Assembly (NCBI GenBank): GCA_018398815.1
Contig: CM031610.1
Span: 33,836,855-33,900,854 of the forward strand
Reading direction: 5' to 3'
Source of the DNA: Conus ventricosus
Taxonomy: Eukaryota; Mollusca; Gastropoda; Neogastropoda; Conidae
DNA: 64,000 nt
In this document: positions 33,068 to 46,870 of the stretch, piece by piece
Numbering within the stretch: the first letter of the stretch is position 1
Layout of the letters: each line of letters begins with the position of its first letter
Notes under the pieces: model-generated
Told to the model about the DNA's origin: nothing
The model's database searches: none
The model's input: only the letters and a program-made list of their open reading frames with translations
Translations under genes and position numbers: made by a program

Positions 33068-36000
33068 CTACCAACACACCCACAATGCTTGTAACACTTT
33101 GAACAAGGGGAGTCACCCAAAGTGCTCATTTGATTTTAGCCTAACCCATCTCTTCCTCCGTCAGCCCTTCGAGATGGACTTTTCTTTGCATCTTATCTGT
33201 TCCAGCCCTTAACAGTTTGCCAAAACCGAGTGGGTGAACCTTCTCTGACGTGGCAGCTTGTGTGTAGAAAATTAAGGGACTTTTGCATGACTAGAGTATC
33301 TGCCAGTTTTTCATCTTGTCAGAATAAGAAACAGTACTTACCCAAAACACACAGGAATGTGCATTATTTCAAATTTCTTTTGAAACTTTACACCATTACA
33401 TGGAATATACACATATCCAATGACATAAAACAAAATAATTTCATCCATAAATGAACAGCAGTGGAATATAAGAGCTAAGAACTTCACTGCATTCATACTG
33501 CAGTTTGCTGCTGCCAACCCTATAGACTTAAGACATGCAGGTAGGACAACATTAGGACTCTAAGCATGTTGTAGTGTGTCCCATTTACACACCTAAATCT
33601 CTACAGGTGGGTGCCGAAACTTACAACCATTTCACAAAGAACTTTGGAATATGGCACCTGGGTCAGAATTTGAGAACAACAAAAAAAAAGCATCTCCTTG
33701 TAGTCCAAAAATCATAATGGTCAGTCTTACCCTGAGCGGTAGAAATGCAAGTCTCCATGGTTGGTCCCATACACAATGCCGTCCCCTATCTGGGGCAACC
33801 AGCGAGCCGAGTTCAAACTGACGGGAGACATGCCACGCATCAGAGGTCCTGATCGCTGCTGGATTGGATGGTACAGGTCCGTCACGTGCTGAACATACAT
33901 AACACAAAGGTACGCAGAATCAGCAACACATACATGCGCCTGTGGACATGTGCAATAAATCAGACACACATTAATGCTGCTGTGTCTAAATTTAAGAGTG
34001 AAAAAAAAGTGAGCACAACCAAACACTCGAACATTACACACACTTGGATACACATGCTGGTCATGTGAGTTGAATCATAAACATGTGACAAATCATGCCA
34101 AATATGTTTCACTCTTTCAGTTTATCCGATAAATCTGTTCAACCACTTTTTTTTTTTTTTTTTAAATCGCATAAAACCAGCATTCTCTCTCATTTTCTAC
34201 ATCCTTTTCATCAAATTCAAATCACCTCTTTTTCTGTTGTAACACTTATCATAGTTTGATACAGCCCAATGCAGGATATATAAAACGATTCCTCGGGTGA
34301 AACCATTAAAAAAAAGGGGAAAAAAAAATCAGAAGGATGCATGGAGCCCAGGGAGCCACTTTAGTCTATCTGACTGGGTCAAGGGTCAGAGCCCCTTCCC
34401 AGGAATGGGGGGTGGGGGGGGGGGGGGGGAGGGGAGGGGGCAAGCCCCTAGAAGCAGAAGGGTTTCTGCACCTCTGACACTCTGACAAGTATCATCTGGG
34501 CATTTGGGGGCAGCAATCAACAATCCCCACAGTTGCAAACTAACAATAGTGTTAAAGAACAAATTACAGTAGAGTTCTCTCAGCACAAGCCACTGGGGGC
34601 TGGAAAAATTACTTCCTGTTATCTATTTTGTGTTTACTAATAATGAAAACATGAAAAAATTTTTTTCCAGTTTTTAAACAAGAATCAGTATGTGTTTACC
34701 AGAATTTTGCACAACTTAGCTTGTTGTAAGCCTGTATGAAGGGGGAAAAAACAACAACATTCCTTTTCTTCATGGAGGTGAAGGAAGGGGCCACACACAT
34801 GAACCATAAGCGAATTAAAGAAAAGCATGCAAATATTAACTAAAGCATGCAAATATTAACTAGACTACTTACGGAAAGTTTCACTGCCACACAACATGGA
34901 TAATAATAGTGGCTGGTTTATATTTCAAAATAAAGTATAAGTACAAATTGGACCATTACACTTTCCCAAAAAAAACCCTCAGCACAAAAGAAGAGCAAAA
35001 GAGAGAGAGAGAGACAGAGAGTGAGAGAGACAGAGAGGGTTTGTGGTTTGCATATTTCCGATAATTTGCATCCCCCCCCCCCCCCCCCCCCCAATAACGG
35101 CACCAAGATGTGCTACACTTGACGCCCATGAAACATTGTTACATATGATGCGCAATACAACACTTACTCCACTTTACTGGTCTTTTAGCGTCAGGGACTG
35201 AACGCATGGCCTTGCCCATCCACACTAAAACTTTGTCAGGGCCTCTAATTTCCACCAACTCCCATTTCTGTTTGCAAACTATGGTGACAATCATGAAGTA
35301 TCATCATTCACCTGCATGAATAGCATCCCCTTCATGATTGTTGGGATTACTGAAACAACATTCTTACACCAGTTCTTTAAAATCATGTTGGAAGGGCTCC
35401 AGTTCAGCAAAAACATGGATCAGTGCAAAAACAACTTAAAAACCATTATTTAAATACGACAAAGGAAAAAAAAATGCCCCTCACGAATTGTAATTTCCAA
35501 AATCTCCTGAAAAATAACGTCAAATTTTGCCGTTATATACACTTGGTTTCACCCCTGTTACTTTGAACCAAATCACTGAATTATGTAAACTGCAAGATCA
35601 GGCCTGCTTTTACCTTCAACCAAATCACTGAATGACTGTAAACCGCAAGATCAGACATGCTTTTACTTTGAACCAAATCACTGAATTACTATAAACCACA
35701 AGATCAGGCCCGCTTTTACTTTGAACCAAATCACTGAATTACTATAAACCACAAGATCAGGCCCGCTTTTACTTTGAACCAAATCACTGAATTACTATAA
35801 ACCATAAGATCTGGCCCGCTTTTACTTTGAACCAAATCACTGAATTACTATAAACCACAAGATCAGTCTGCTTGCCCCAACCCACCTTCATGGAATTTTC
35901 ACCGCCTTTCTCCTTCACCATCTGGAAGACCTGACCCACCAACTGCTGCACACAAATCATACAGTTTATTTATAACTTTTTCTAGAGTGAAAGATCTATC

Positions 36001-36637
36001 AAATTATTTTCAAACGAAACTTAACGTGTCTGCACCTTCTCAAGTCTTTAACTGGAGATCTGATGCCTATGATGTCCAAAAAATGAAATGTTACTCTTAC
36101 AAGGTCTGTAAAATAGATTATGTAAACGTTTATCAAGACAAGGGTTACGAATCAAACACAAATCAAAGTAAGTCACATACTTAACTTAGAAATCAGAGCT
36201 CTAAAGGGCATGAACACACACACAGCAAAATAGGAATTTTCTCATCAAAAGTTGCTTTTAGGTGCACTTGGCAGTCCAAACAAATGTCATTATTTACTCA
36301 GTGTGAACAATACCTCACTTCATCTCCTTAATTTGGGGGGAAACAGAACTGAGTTTAATCTTTACTTCTTATTAACTCTGCTCAGACAACAGAATGACCT
36401 CCCTTGACATACAAGTCACTTCTGTCTTGTGTGTGCGTGCGTTCGAGCGTGTGTGCCTGTGTGTGTGCAAGTTTGGTGTACCTGTCTGTGTGGATGTGTG
36501 TTGAAACAGTTTTCTCCATGTTCTAGAATTTCTCACCTGGTCAGTCACCTGGAAGAACAGCATTCGTTTGGAAGCCAACCCCACCATCAAGTACTTGTTG
36601 CTTGGAGACAAACTGACTGATATGGCATTTGGGCCTG

Positions 36638-36676
<39 letters not shown>

Positions 36677-39600
36677 TCAAACTTACAGCAATTCAATTCT
36701 AAACAAAAGGACAGGTATGTCTGTTCACATGTGCATTCACATTGCATCACATATAAAACATGTATATTCACATACATTCAATTCCGGCCTGTTATAACAA
36801 TCAAGTTTCATTCAGTTCATCTTCACATTCTATCCAAGCACAATGAAACATGCTGCTCAATAATTCATCATTCTACCTTAGAAAATCTGCGAAACAAACA
36901 CACTTCAAGGCTCTTGATTTAGGCTTAATACACACAAAAAAACCCACAAAACAAAAAAAAACGCACAATATGATATGCCATCCTGTATCAAAACTAGCGA
37001 CCATGAATGTTAACTTACGTAGCCTTTCGGAGCTGGCAAACAAAGTCTTCTCTAATGTAGTATTTAGATGTAAATGAGAAAGTAAAATACAGACACATGC
37101 ATGCAGACACAGACAGACAGGGAGGGAAGACATATGCATGTCAGAACACACAGAAATACAATCATTACTCACCAAAGCCCTTGGTGTACAGACACTGGCC
37201 AAAAGTTTCCTTGCGCAGAGAGAAGACACCCAGAACATTTTCATCGGGAAGCCACCATGAAGGTGGACGAAGGCTGCCAGTAAGGACGAGTTGCTGGACA
37301 GGTCTATGCTGGCGTCGTTATGGATCTTGCAGTTCTTTACCACAATGTTCGCCGATTCTGCGGAAAACAAGTGATGGCAGGGTAAGGTAATGTTGCTTAT
37401 AGCCCAGCCAACTGCAGAGGGCCATACCATGGCCGCCACCGCACCAAATTCAGCCCACAAGTAAAAAGAAAAAAAAAAAAATAAAAAAAAAAAAAAAAAA
37501 AAAAATCAAATCACACAACCCTTCAAAATAAACCATTCCAAAAACACATGGAAATTTTGTCAAGAACCTTTCCTCTGTAAGATGAAAACAAGTAATAAAT
37601 CAAGTCAGATGAAAACAAGTGATAAATCAAGTCAGACGAAAACAAGTTACAAATCAAGTCAGATGGAAACAAGTGATAAATCAACTGCTGGAAATGGGTG
37701 ATAAACTGCTGGAAACAGATATGAACGACAGCAAAAAAATAGAATATAAATCAAATGCAAGAAACTGGTTATGTATCAACTGCAAGAAGCAGGTTACCAG
37801 TCGACTGCAGCAAACACATCATGAACCAACTGCAGAAGAAAGGAGATGATCACTTTCTGGACAACTCAGTTTCAATGACACCTGCATGCTAATGACCGTA
37901 TTAACTGAACCATTCATACTCTGTAAAATTCAGTTTCAATGATGACACCTGCAGTAGGTGTCACAGGTACATAAAGTAATCTTTGTGTTCCAGGATGGGT
38001 AAGTTTACGATGTTAAAGACACAAAGTAGTCTTTACATTTCACAATGGGGAAGACTACTGAGTGACAGGCATAAAGCTCAGCAATCTTTACGCTCTAGAA
38101 TAGGGAAAGATTACAGAGTCACAGGCACATCGCAAAGTATTCTTTCTGCTCTAGGATAGGGAAAGATTACAGAATCCCTGGCACATAGCAAAGTATTCTT
38201 TAAGCTCCAGGATAAGGAAAGATTGGGAAAGATTACAGAGTCAAAGGCACACAGCAAAGTATTCTTTAAGCTCCAGGATAAGGAAAGATTGGGAAAGATT
38301 ACAGAGTCAAAGGCACACAGCAAAGTATTCTTTAAGCTCCAGGATAAGGAAAGATTGGGAAAGATTACAGAGTCAAAGGCACACAGCAAAGTATTCTTTA
38401 CGTTCCAGGATAGCGAAAGATTACAGAGTCCTTGGCACATAAATAAGTATTCTTTACACTCCAGGATAGGGAAAGATTACAAAGTCACAGGCACATATCA
38501 AAGTATTCTTTACGCTCCAGGGTAGGGAAAGATTACAGAGTCACAGGCACATAACAAAACATTCTTTACGCTCTCGGATAGGGAAAGATTACAGAGTCAT
38601 AGGCACATAGCAAAGTATTCATTACGCTCCAGGATAGGGAAAGATTACAGAGTCACAGGCATATAACAAAGTATTCTTTACGCTCCAGGGTAGGGAAAGA
38701 TTACAAAGTCACAGACACATAACATGGCAGACTATGCTCCAAAAGTCACAGGAACACAGCAAAAGAGTCTTTACATTCCTGGGATGGGGAGAGTCACTGG
38801 CACATATCAAAGTACTAGTCTTTCATGTTCTAGGATGGGGTAAGATTACAGTGTCACAGGCACAATAGCATAGCAGTGATCATTTTATGTCCGTGCCTTG
38901 CGCCATTGGTGCATAAATAAAAAAAATGACCCATAAAAATCTTAAGCTGTGCGCCGATCGGCGCATCGTTATAAAGTTTCGACACTGAGTGCTGTGCGCT
39001 CACAGTCTGTAGACTCCCCAACAAAATTCGTCTGCTACCCAGCGACAGCTAATGTGACGTAAAATGTTAATGGATGAGACTACAATCAGGCGGTCTGGTC
39101 TGCCCAATCAGAAGCAATCTTTCGTCTACCCCAGAGCCTCGTTTTGGAACGCTTTTCACACACGAAAACTTGTGTGCGCGTCGCCGTTTTTCTGTCTGAA
39201 GAAGAAAACACCATGCCTCCTAAAAAGAGGAAGTTATTAATTCCAGGCCAGGCTAAGTTAACGTTTGGTGGCCAGCCTACTGTATCAGCCTGTGACAATC
39301 GAGTGAGTGACAGTGGTGTCCGGGAAGATGCGAACAGCGGTAGCACTGGTGCCGAGGATGCTGCTGCTGTGAAGTCGGCTGATACTGATACGGCGCCGCG
39401 CCATTTCCAAGAAATTTGGACCCACTAGTATCCATGGCTGCGGTATGCTCCGACCGAAAATAAAATGTACTGTAGTCTATGTAAGGCAAGTGGAAAAAAG
39501 AATACATTGGCTCTTGGTACAGACAACTTTCGAACTTCTACTCTGTCGAGGCATGTTGATCTCCCGGAACACAAGACGCTTGCTGAAGCACCCAAGAGCG

Positions 39601-41411
39601 CCAAAGCATGGCGAATTTCATGGAACAAACTTTGACAAACGAAGAGAAGGCCATTTGGGTAGCCATGGCAACTGGTTTTTTTCCTGAGCCGGGAATGCAT
39701 CGCGCTAGACAAGTTCAAATCTTTCATTGATTTTCTGAAATTTCTTGAATGCCCGAACATTAAGTATTTGCAATGTGGAAAAGACGGGCATATTGATTAT
39801 ACAAGTTCTACTTCTGCAAACGAGTTTTTGAAGGTTCTTTCAGACGTGATTGATGGCTCGATCACACAGAAAATACACGAGTCACCTGTTGTGACAGTTC
39901 TCACAGATGAGAGCACGGACATCGTAGTTCACCGCAAACTGGCAATCAATGTCAGAGTAGTGGACCCATTCACTCTCACGCCAAGTACTTTTTCCCTGTC
40001 AGATGTTAGGCTTCATGCTGCCACTGGCAAGGCAATATCTGACAGTATCAAAGTGAACTGGATAACAGACACATTCCTATCACAAAGGTGTTTGGTCTGG
40101 GCACAGATGGTGCTCGTGTAATGACAGGAGAAAAGAATGGACTTACTGGCCAATTCTTGTGTGTGAATCCACATCTAAAGAACACCCACTGCAGTGCGCA
40201 TTGCATTGCACTCGTGTCAGAGCAGGCTGCAGAAAACGTCCCAGCGGTTCAGGACTTCAAAAAAACACTTGAGAGCATATATTATTACTTCTATAAATCT
40301 CCTGTAAGATGTGACCAGCTGGAATCCATTCAAAAGGTGCTTGAGGACCCTGTTCTTCGCATCAGAGAAGTGCACTCAGTGAGGTGGTTGAGTTTCTTCA
40401 TGGCATTGGAAACGGTGTATAGGACCATTGACTCTCTGATCACCTTCTTTCAGTCACGACCAGCAAGTGATGCAAAAGCAGCAGGGCTGAAGAAGAAAGT
40501 TGGACAGGAGCTGTTCATTAGAATCATGTATGGCATGATGGACTGGCTACAGCCAATAATGATTCTCAGTCAGTTTTTTTCAAAGAAAAGATGTGGATGT
40601 CAGTGTGGTGAAGACAAATGTGAACAGCTGTTTGAGAGACTTGGACAGCATGAAGGATTCTGATAGGTGTGCTGGCTACTACAGACAGCTTCAGGTGGAG
40701 CTGGTGGATGCTGTCTTTAAGGGCCAGCACTTGGTGGCAAGAAATGCCTCTCACTTTGAATCTGCCAAAACCCGATTTCTTCAGGCCATGATTGACAATG
40801 TCAGATCAAGATTTCTGGAGACTGAGATGTTATCAAAGTTCTGTGTGCTGGGAATGAAGCCCCTGCAGTTTATGCCAGAGAAAGAGGTGAATTGTGGGGG
40901 AACAATGATGTTGCAGACATTGCCAAGTTCTACTGTGAAGAGCAGCATCACACAGACCCTGATGGCGTAGAGACAACCAGTGGGCCTTTTCTCCAGTGTA
41001 CCCCTGATGACATTGTCAGTGAGTGGAAGAAGTGTAAAGACACTGTGAAGTCCAACAAATATTCTACACACTCACTCTCTGCTGTGTGGACAGCCATGGC
41101 CAAGCTGCAAGAAGAAGGCTCACTACAGTTCCCAAATCTGTCCAGACTACTGAGCTTGGTCCTAACACATCCGGTTCACACTGCAGATTGCGAACGAGCC
41201 TTTTCAGCCCAGAACAGGATTCAGACACACAGGAGGAATCACCTGTCTGCAGAGAGGTGTGATCAGCTGATGAGGGTGGGCATCGAAGGGGGAGAACTCA
41301 GACTTTGACTTCACTGCAGCGGTGAAACGGTGGAGCAAGCCGAACAGGAGAATTTTCCACAAACATCAACAAAGGTCAGCCCAGCTACTCTAGTCTGTCT
41401 CTCTAGCATGT

Positions 41412-41467
<56 letters not shown>

Positions 41468-44400
41468 TTGTTGTGTGCTTTTTCATATGTTTGGTTCCGT
41501 TTTAGAATGACCCATAAAATTTGGAAATGGCCCATAGAAGTTGGTCACAGTGGGCCATCTGAGCCGCAGATTTTCAACAAAAAATGATCACTGGCATAGT
41601 AATCGTTTCATTCAAACATGGGGTAACATTACAGTGTCACAAGCAGTGTTCCTTATTGCACTTAAAGATCTGAGGGTCCTTTGGTGAAATCTGAGGGCCC
41701 CTACTATTAAAATAAAAATTCGCAGAAATTCTTGATCATATAATAATGCTACATCAACACTCTCATCAATTCTAGTGAACACAGACAGGTGCCAAAAGCA
41801 ACAGGAGCAAACAAAATTGGTTAAGTCCTATTTTACAACTCCTGCTCTCCACTTTCTTCGATGGAAAAAATGTTGATCTGATGAATGGTGCCTCTTCTCC
41901 ATGGAAAAGGACAAAAAGTAGAAAAACGGGCAGAGGAGGGGCTCTCGAAATGGGATTTTTCTCCCTAAATCTTGCTGCTCGTCTAGAACTTTGTAAGATC
42001 TTCTTTATGATGTACACAACACTCTTGTGCTGGCCTAGCATCACACTTGAATTCTACTTTTTAACTGTAACGGTTCATCATCACTGGCATTCTTCTTTTA
42101 CTTGTTGAAGTCATCCAATTTCAAAATGTTGAAGAATTGGCTGAGCTAGTGTGCATGTGTTAATGTTTGTGTCATCTATATCCACTGACACACAATGGCC
42201 AACTCTTTCAAAAGATGGCATGGGATTTAACATGCATCCAAGATTCTTTCAAATCAACAACCAAAGCTAGTAGTATAAACACTGCCGCTATTTTCATCAA
42301 TCTCTTCAACAAAATTGAAAACGATATTGACAAGCATTGCAGCAGTGCCCATACTACCATCTATATTGATCTCTTCATCAGGAACTCTAAAGAAGCGGAA
42401 TAAGTCGATCTCTTCATTGAAATGGGTAGACCGGATCTTGAATCCAGCAAGATTTTAGTGGGAAAGATCCAGTGAATCAAAACCATGATAATCTTTTTCC
42501 CATGATCAATATGACAAACTGAATACTCAGGGACTGTTACTCAAGTTGAAGCGTTTGACTGCATTCATCAATGAAACCGAGTCACATCATGTCTTGAAGA
42601 GTTCCCAACTTTAAGCTTTGAAGAAAGCTGCCGAAAAATGATCAGACGTGCGACTGAAGAAGCTGAGCATCCAGGGGACCCTCTCTGTGAAAAATATGTG
42701 CATCAAACTACCAGCCGCCATGGCGAAGTGGTTAGCGTCGCGGACTCCCGGCTGGGAGGTCATGGGTTCGAATCCCATCAGAGTCATGTGGGTTTTTCTG
42801 TCCCGACCAGCTCCTATCCAGAGTTGAGTTTGCTGCGGACTCAGTTGGGAAGGCTGGGACCACACAGTCGAGTTTCATCCACTTAATGGATGCGTTTCTG
42901 AGAGTGTTGCTCAAATTTCACAACCAACACTGCAGGTGTCTGTATCTCTCGGGCCTGGTTGACGCCGGGATATATTATGAAAGGAAGCATAGAGTACAGC
43001 CCTGTCATGTAGTCTCAGACCGAAATGGAAATCCGTAGCATCATCTTAGTCATCCTCATTCTCATTGATCAGCATTAAAAAAAAATTGTCTCAAATTCTG
43101 TGGCCCTTCATGCCCTGTTCTCATGGTGACCTCAATTTCGATGTCCTCTCCACGTCTGTGGCCTTAGGTTGGTTCAATCGGGGTCACCGGTATCGGCAAG
43201 CCCATGGGGGCTGTCGTTGGATGGACGTGGTGGCGCCCTCCACGACTAAGCAATTATTTTCATCAGTAGGGGGCTTAGTAGGTGGTGTCCTGCGTATGTT
43301 GGATCAGAACAGGCACCACTGAACACCACAGAAGTGACTCGGCACACTCTAGGATGGATTAAGATTACAATGGTACAGGCATATAGCAGAGTGCTCAAGG
43401 ACGGAATAGGATTCAAATGGTTCAGATACAGGAGCAGGTTGCTGCTAGAATGGAGTCGAGGTTTGGAGCATAAAATAAATTTTTGTTTAAACTTACAATG
43501 ATTGTGAGTGTTGTGCTTTTCCATCTGCATGTGCACTGCAGAAATTCATCAGATAATGTTGCTCAGACTCCTGCCAGAATAGCTAATGAACTTTTGACTG
43601 AAGGTTGTAGTCAGCCCTCTTTCTCAAGACTAAGAATGTAACATTCAGTGAGTAAGCATTGAACTTAGCTTAGTCTGTGCAATGACGCAGAGGAAAACAA
43701 CATGACTGTGCATGTACATAAAGAATAAAATATCAGGTTCCCACTCATTTTTATCTAGTTGATGCACTCTTCCAACATTTAAATGTAGTTTTCATAAATG
43801 CCTTGGTTGTGTGCAATGTTTCATGTCCGAATGGTGGTTTATCCCCTTCCCTTCTGTAATCCCTGATATCTACATTCTATAATATTTACATATTGGTCAT
43901 GAAAACTATTTGAAGGCATGGTGCAGATGTATGTAGGGTATAAAAATATTTAGAAACATACTGTGGTACAGCATTTTTCCCCGCTGTCATCAGAAATTCA
44001 AGTCAGATCATCAAAGCACAATTAATGGCTATAGCACGACATAGTTCCTTCAAGAACGTGCTATGCTACTTCATGATTCTTAAATCTTGAAGAATCCTTG
44101 TATGCTGATTGACAATACTGCACATTGTTTCTTGAAAATTCAGTTTCATTAACCGATGACAAGTTGTGTCCAATGAAAATGCTCAGAACATTCAACAAAC
44201 AGCTTCTGGAAGCTTCATGCACTTTTGGCTTTATTCTAGGACTCTAAAAGAGACCTCAAAATGACCATGTAATTTTGTGTGCATGTCATTTGGGAAACTA
44301 AGTCACATGAAACTTCCTACACTACATAAGAACATCCCAAGGTATGTTGATCTTAAAAATCAATTGATGCTAATCAGTCAGACCTGTTTGTAACACACAT

Positions 44401-46838
44401 TCTGCTCATCAACTTCGTCAATAGAATGCATATCAGAATAGTCTTTATGTTCCAGGACAAGGTAAGATTGCAGTGTAACAGGTACACAGCACTCTTCATG
44501 TTCCAGGATAGGGTAAGATTACAGTGTAACAGGTACACAGCACTCTTCAGGTTCCAGGATAGGGTAAGATTACAGTGTAACAGTAGGTACCGGCAGCCAA
44601 AATTAGCGTATTGTTTTTCATATTTAAAATCTATATCATTGCAAAGTAAATGGAAAAACATACAAAACACAACAAGAATGAAGTCTCTATCTTCAGTCGT
44701 TTTCGAGATATTGCAGTTTAAAGTTGCTACGTTTTTATGCACCTGACAAAATGAGATATCTTCCAAGTTTGAAAGCCAACAGGATCATACATGATTGATA
44801 TATCTGGTTATAAATTGGTGTTCTCAATCTATACAACTTACACTCTTTGAACAAGTAAGTTCCATGGTATCAGTTTACATGGCTTATGTGTGATAAAGTG
44901 TCAAACTTGTAATAAATTGCAATTCAGCGCTTTTTGAATTTGCATGATGTGGCTACTTTGAAGCACTGCAGCACAGTAAAAATGGACATTTCAGAGTTTC
45001 CAGTGGTTTGGACAAACTCTCTAAGTTGTACTAAGCAAAGTCATTTTTTTCTGAGGTATCTGCTATAAAACATATATGAAAACTTTTGTGCTAAAAACAG
45101 GAAATATTGCAATTTGGACGGCGGAAAAATGGGGTAGAATCGCCCGCCACACTTAAAATTGCTATAACTTCTAAACTACTTCATGAACTGTTTCCAAATT
45201 TTGTATACAGTTTCTGTACAGTATTTCCTGTAAATCAAAGTGTACATTTTTGTTATTTTGTACCTAACATTTTATTTCCTGTACTAGAATAGTGGCCAAC
45301 AGGGGCGGAATGATGATGATGTCCGAATTAAAACCGACAGTTTTTGCAAAACTTATTGACAGATTTCAACAAAAATTTGGTATGATGTTGTCTGTATTGT
45401 TATTGATAAAATCATGTTATTTTTGCTCTTTCTGACAAGTGTTGGCAGCCACCAAACAAAAGGTCACTTACGATAAGGGTGGGAAGTGCACTCTTGCTGA
45501 CGGGCAGATTGGGTTGACTATGTAAACAGAGTTCATTGTTAATTGGAACAGACCAGGCATGGCCAGTAGTTGTTTTGGAGACTATGTTGAAGTCACTGGC
45601 AAACACAAATGTGCTTTGCACTGAATCTGTGTCTGCCTTGGTTGGCCACACAAGCATGTTGTTTACAAGAGCAAATTTCCTCAGAAAATTAATGTCTGCT
45701 TTCTCAGGAGAGTGGATCTGTGACACACTGCCAAATCATCATCACAGAAAACTACATTCTGGCCAATTTTGGTAAAGATAAGTCTTCCAGAAGGCAATCA
45801 GTGGCATGTTCACAGATTTCATCATTGATGCAACATGACTGCATCCTCAAAATGGGTGATAACTTCTTATGTCTCCATCTCTTCCTCGGTCACCATCACT
45901 TCATCAGTCCCCAAGCCCAACTGCTCTGCCTCAGGAAAAGTTGAAGTGGAGACACAGCTCACACCTCATTCACTTTATCCTGGTCTGGTGGTCCTCCAAC
46001 TAACAACACAGCCAATAGTGAACACCGACATGTGTGGTAAAGACTATGGCCTATATAAGGTTTTGGGTGATCAGCCACCCATGAACCCTGGCATGTCGGA
46101 TAAAGGCTGTGGCCTATACGAAGATTATGGGTGACCAGCCACCCACAAGCTCCAGCATGTGAGAATGCTTCTTTAATTGGTATGGGTGACATGCCACCCA
46201 CAGTATCTTATGAGGATTATAAGCTTTTATTATTTTCTCCTTTATTTACCACCAAAACACCACAATATTTAATGTGGGCAAGCACAAATACACAATAAAC
46301 AAAGTCATAAAACTTTAGTTACATATTATGAAAACTGAGTGAGTTATGAAGATTTAAACGACAGTCTGGGTAATTTTTCACCCACAAGCTCTGGCAAAGG
46401 TTAAACAAATAAAAATGTGGATGCGTTTTCTCAGTTAAAGAAAAAACAATGAAAAGAAAGAAAAAACATCAAAGCATGGCCCAGGACCACTTAATTGAAC
46501 TATGAGTGCATGATTTTATGTAAATTTCCCTGTCTGTTTCTTTATCATTGTGCGATATCATGTGGTGTGTGTGGGGTGTGTGTGTGTCAAATTACTGAGA
46601 GAAAAAAAATTAAAGCATGGCATAGGACCACTTAATTGAACTATGAGTGCATGTTTTATGTAAATTTCCCAGTCTGTTTTCTTCATCGTTGTGTGATATC
46701 ATGTGGTGTGTGTGTGAGTGTGTGAAATTACTGGGAAAAAAAATTAAAGCATGGCATAGGACCACTTATCTTAACTATGAGTGCATGCTTTGATGTACAT
46801 TTCCCTGTCTGTTTCTTCATCGTTGTGTGATATCATGT

Positions 46839-46870
<32 letters not shown>

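Larger units (their letters stand above)
38874..41593 (+). mobile_element. hAT transposon inserted in the minisatellite
   Basis: Ends CAGTGATCATTTT (38874) and its reverse complement (to 41593). The flanks show GCATAG on both sides (38868-38873 and 41594-41599). Between them is a hAT transposase coding region on the plus strand. Subterminal TGACCCATAAAA motifs occur at both ends. A six-base duplication is shorter than the usual eight for hAT but has been reported for some subfamilies. Opposite in sense to AMBRA1. Confidence 0.88.

Noticed and set aside
38111..38525. Frames of repeated LSLSWSLKNTLLC or KITESKAHSKVFF
   Set aside because: Same cause: three near-identical minisatellite units of 66 bp.
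39213..41308. Domesticated ZNF862-type host gene
   Set aside because: Terminal inverted repeats, a flanking duplication and several frameshifts show an ordinary dead transposon copy.
42711..42790. Functional tRNA gene
   Set aside because: A and B boxes are present, but the arms do not pair as a full cloverleaf and the sequence continues into a SINE body shared with other copies.
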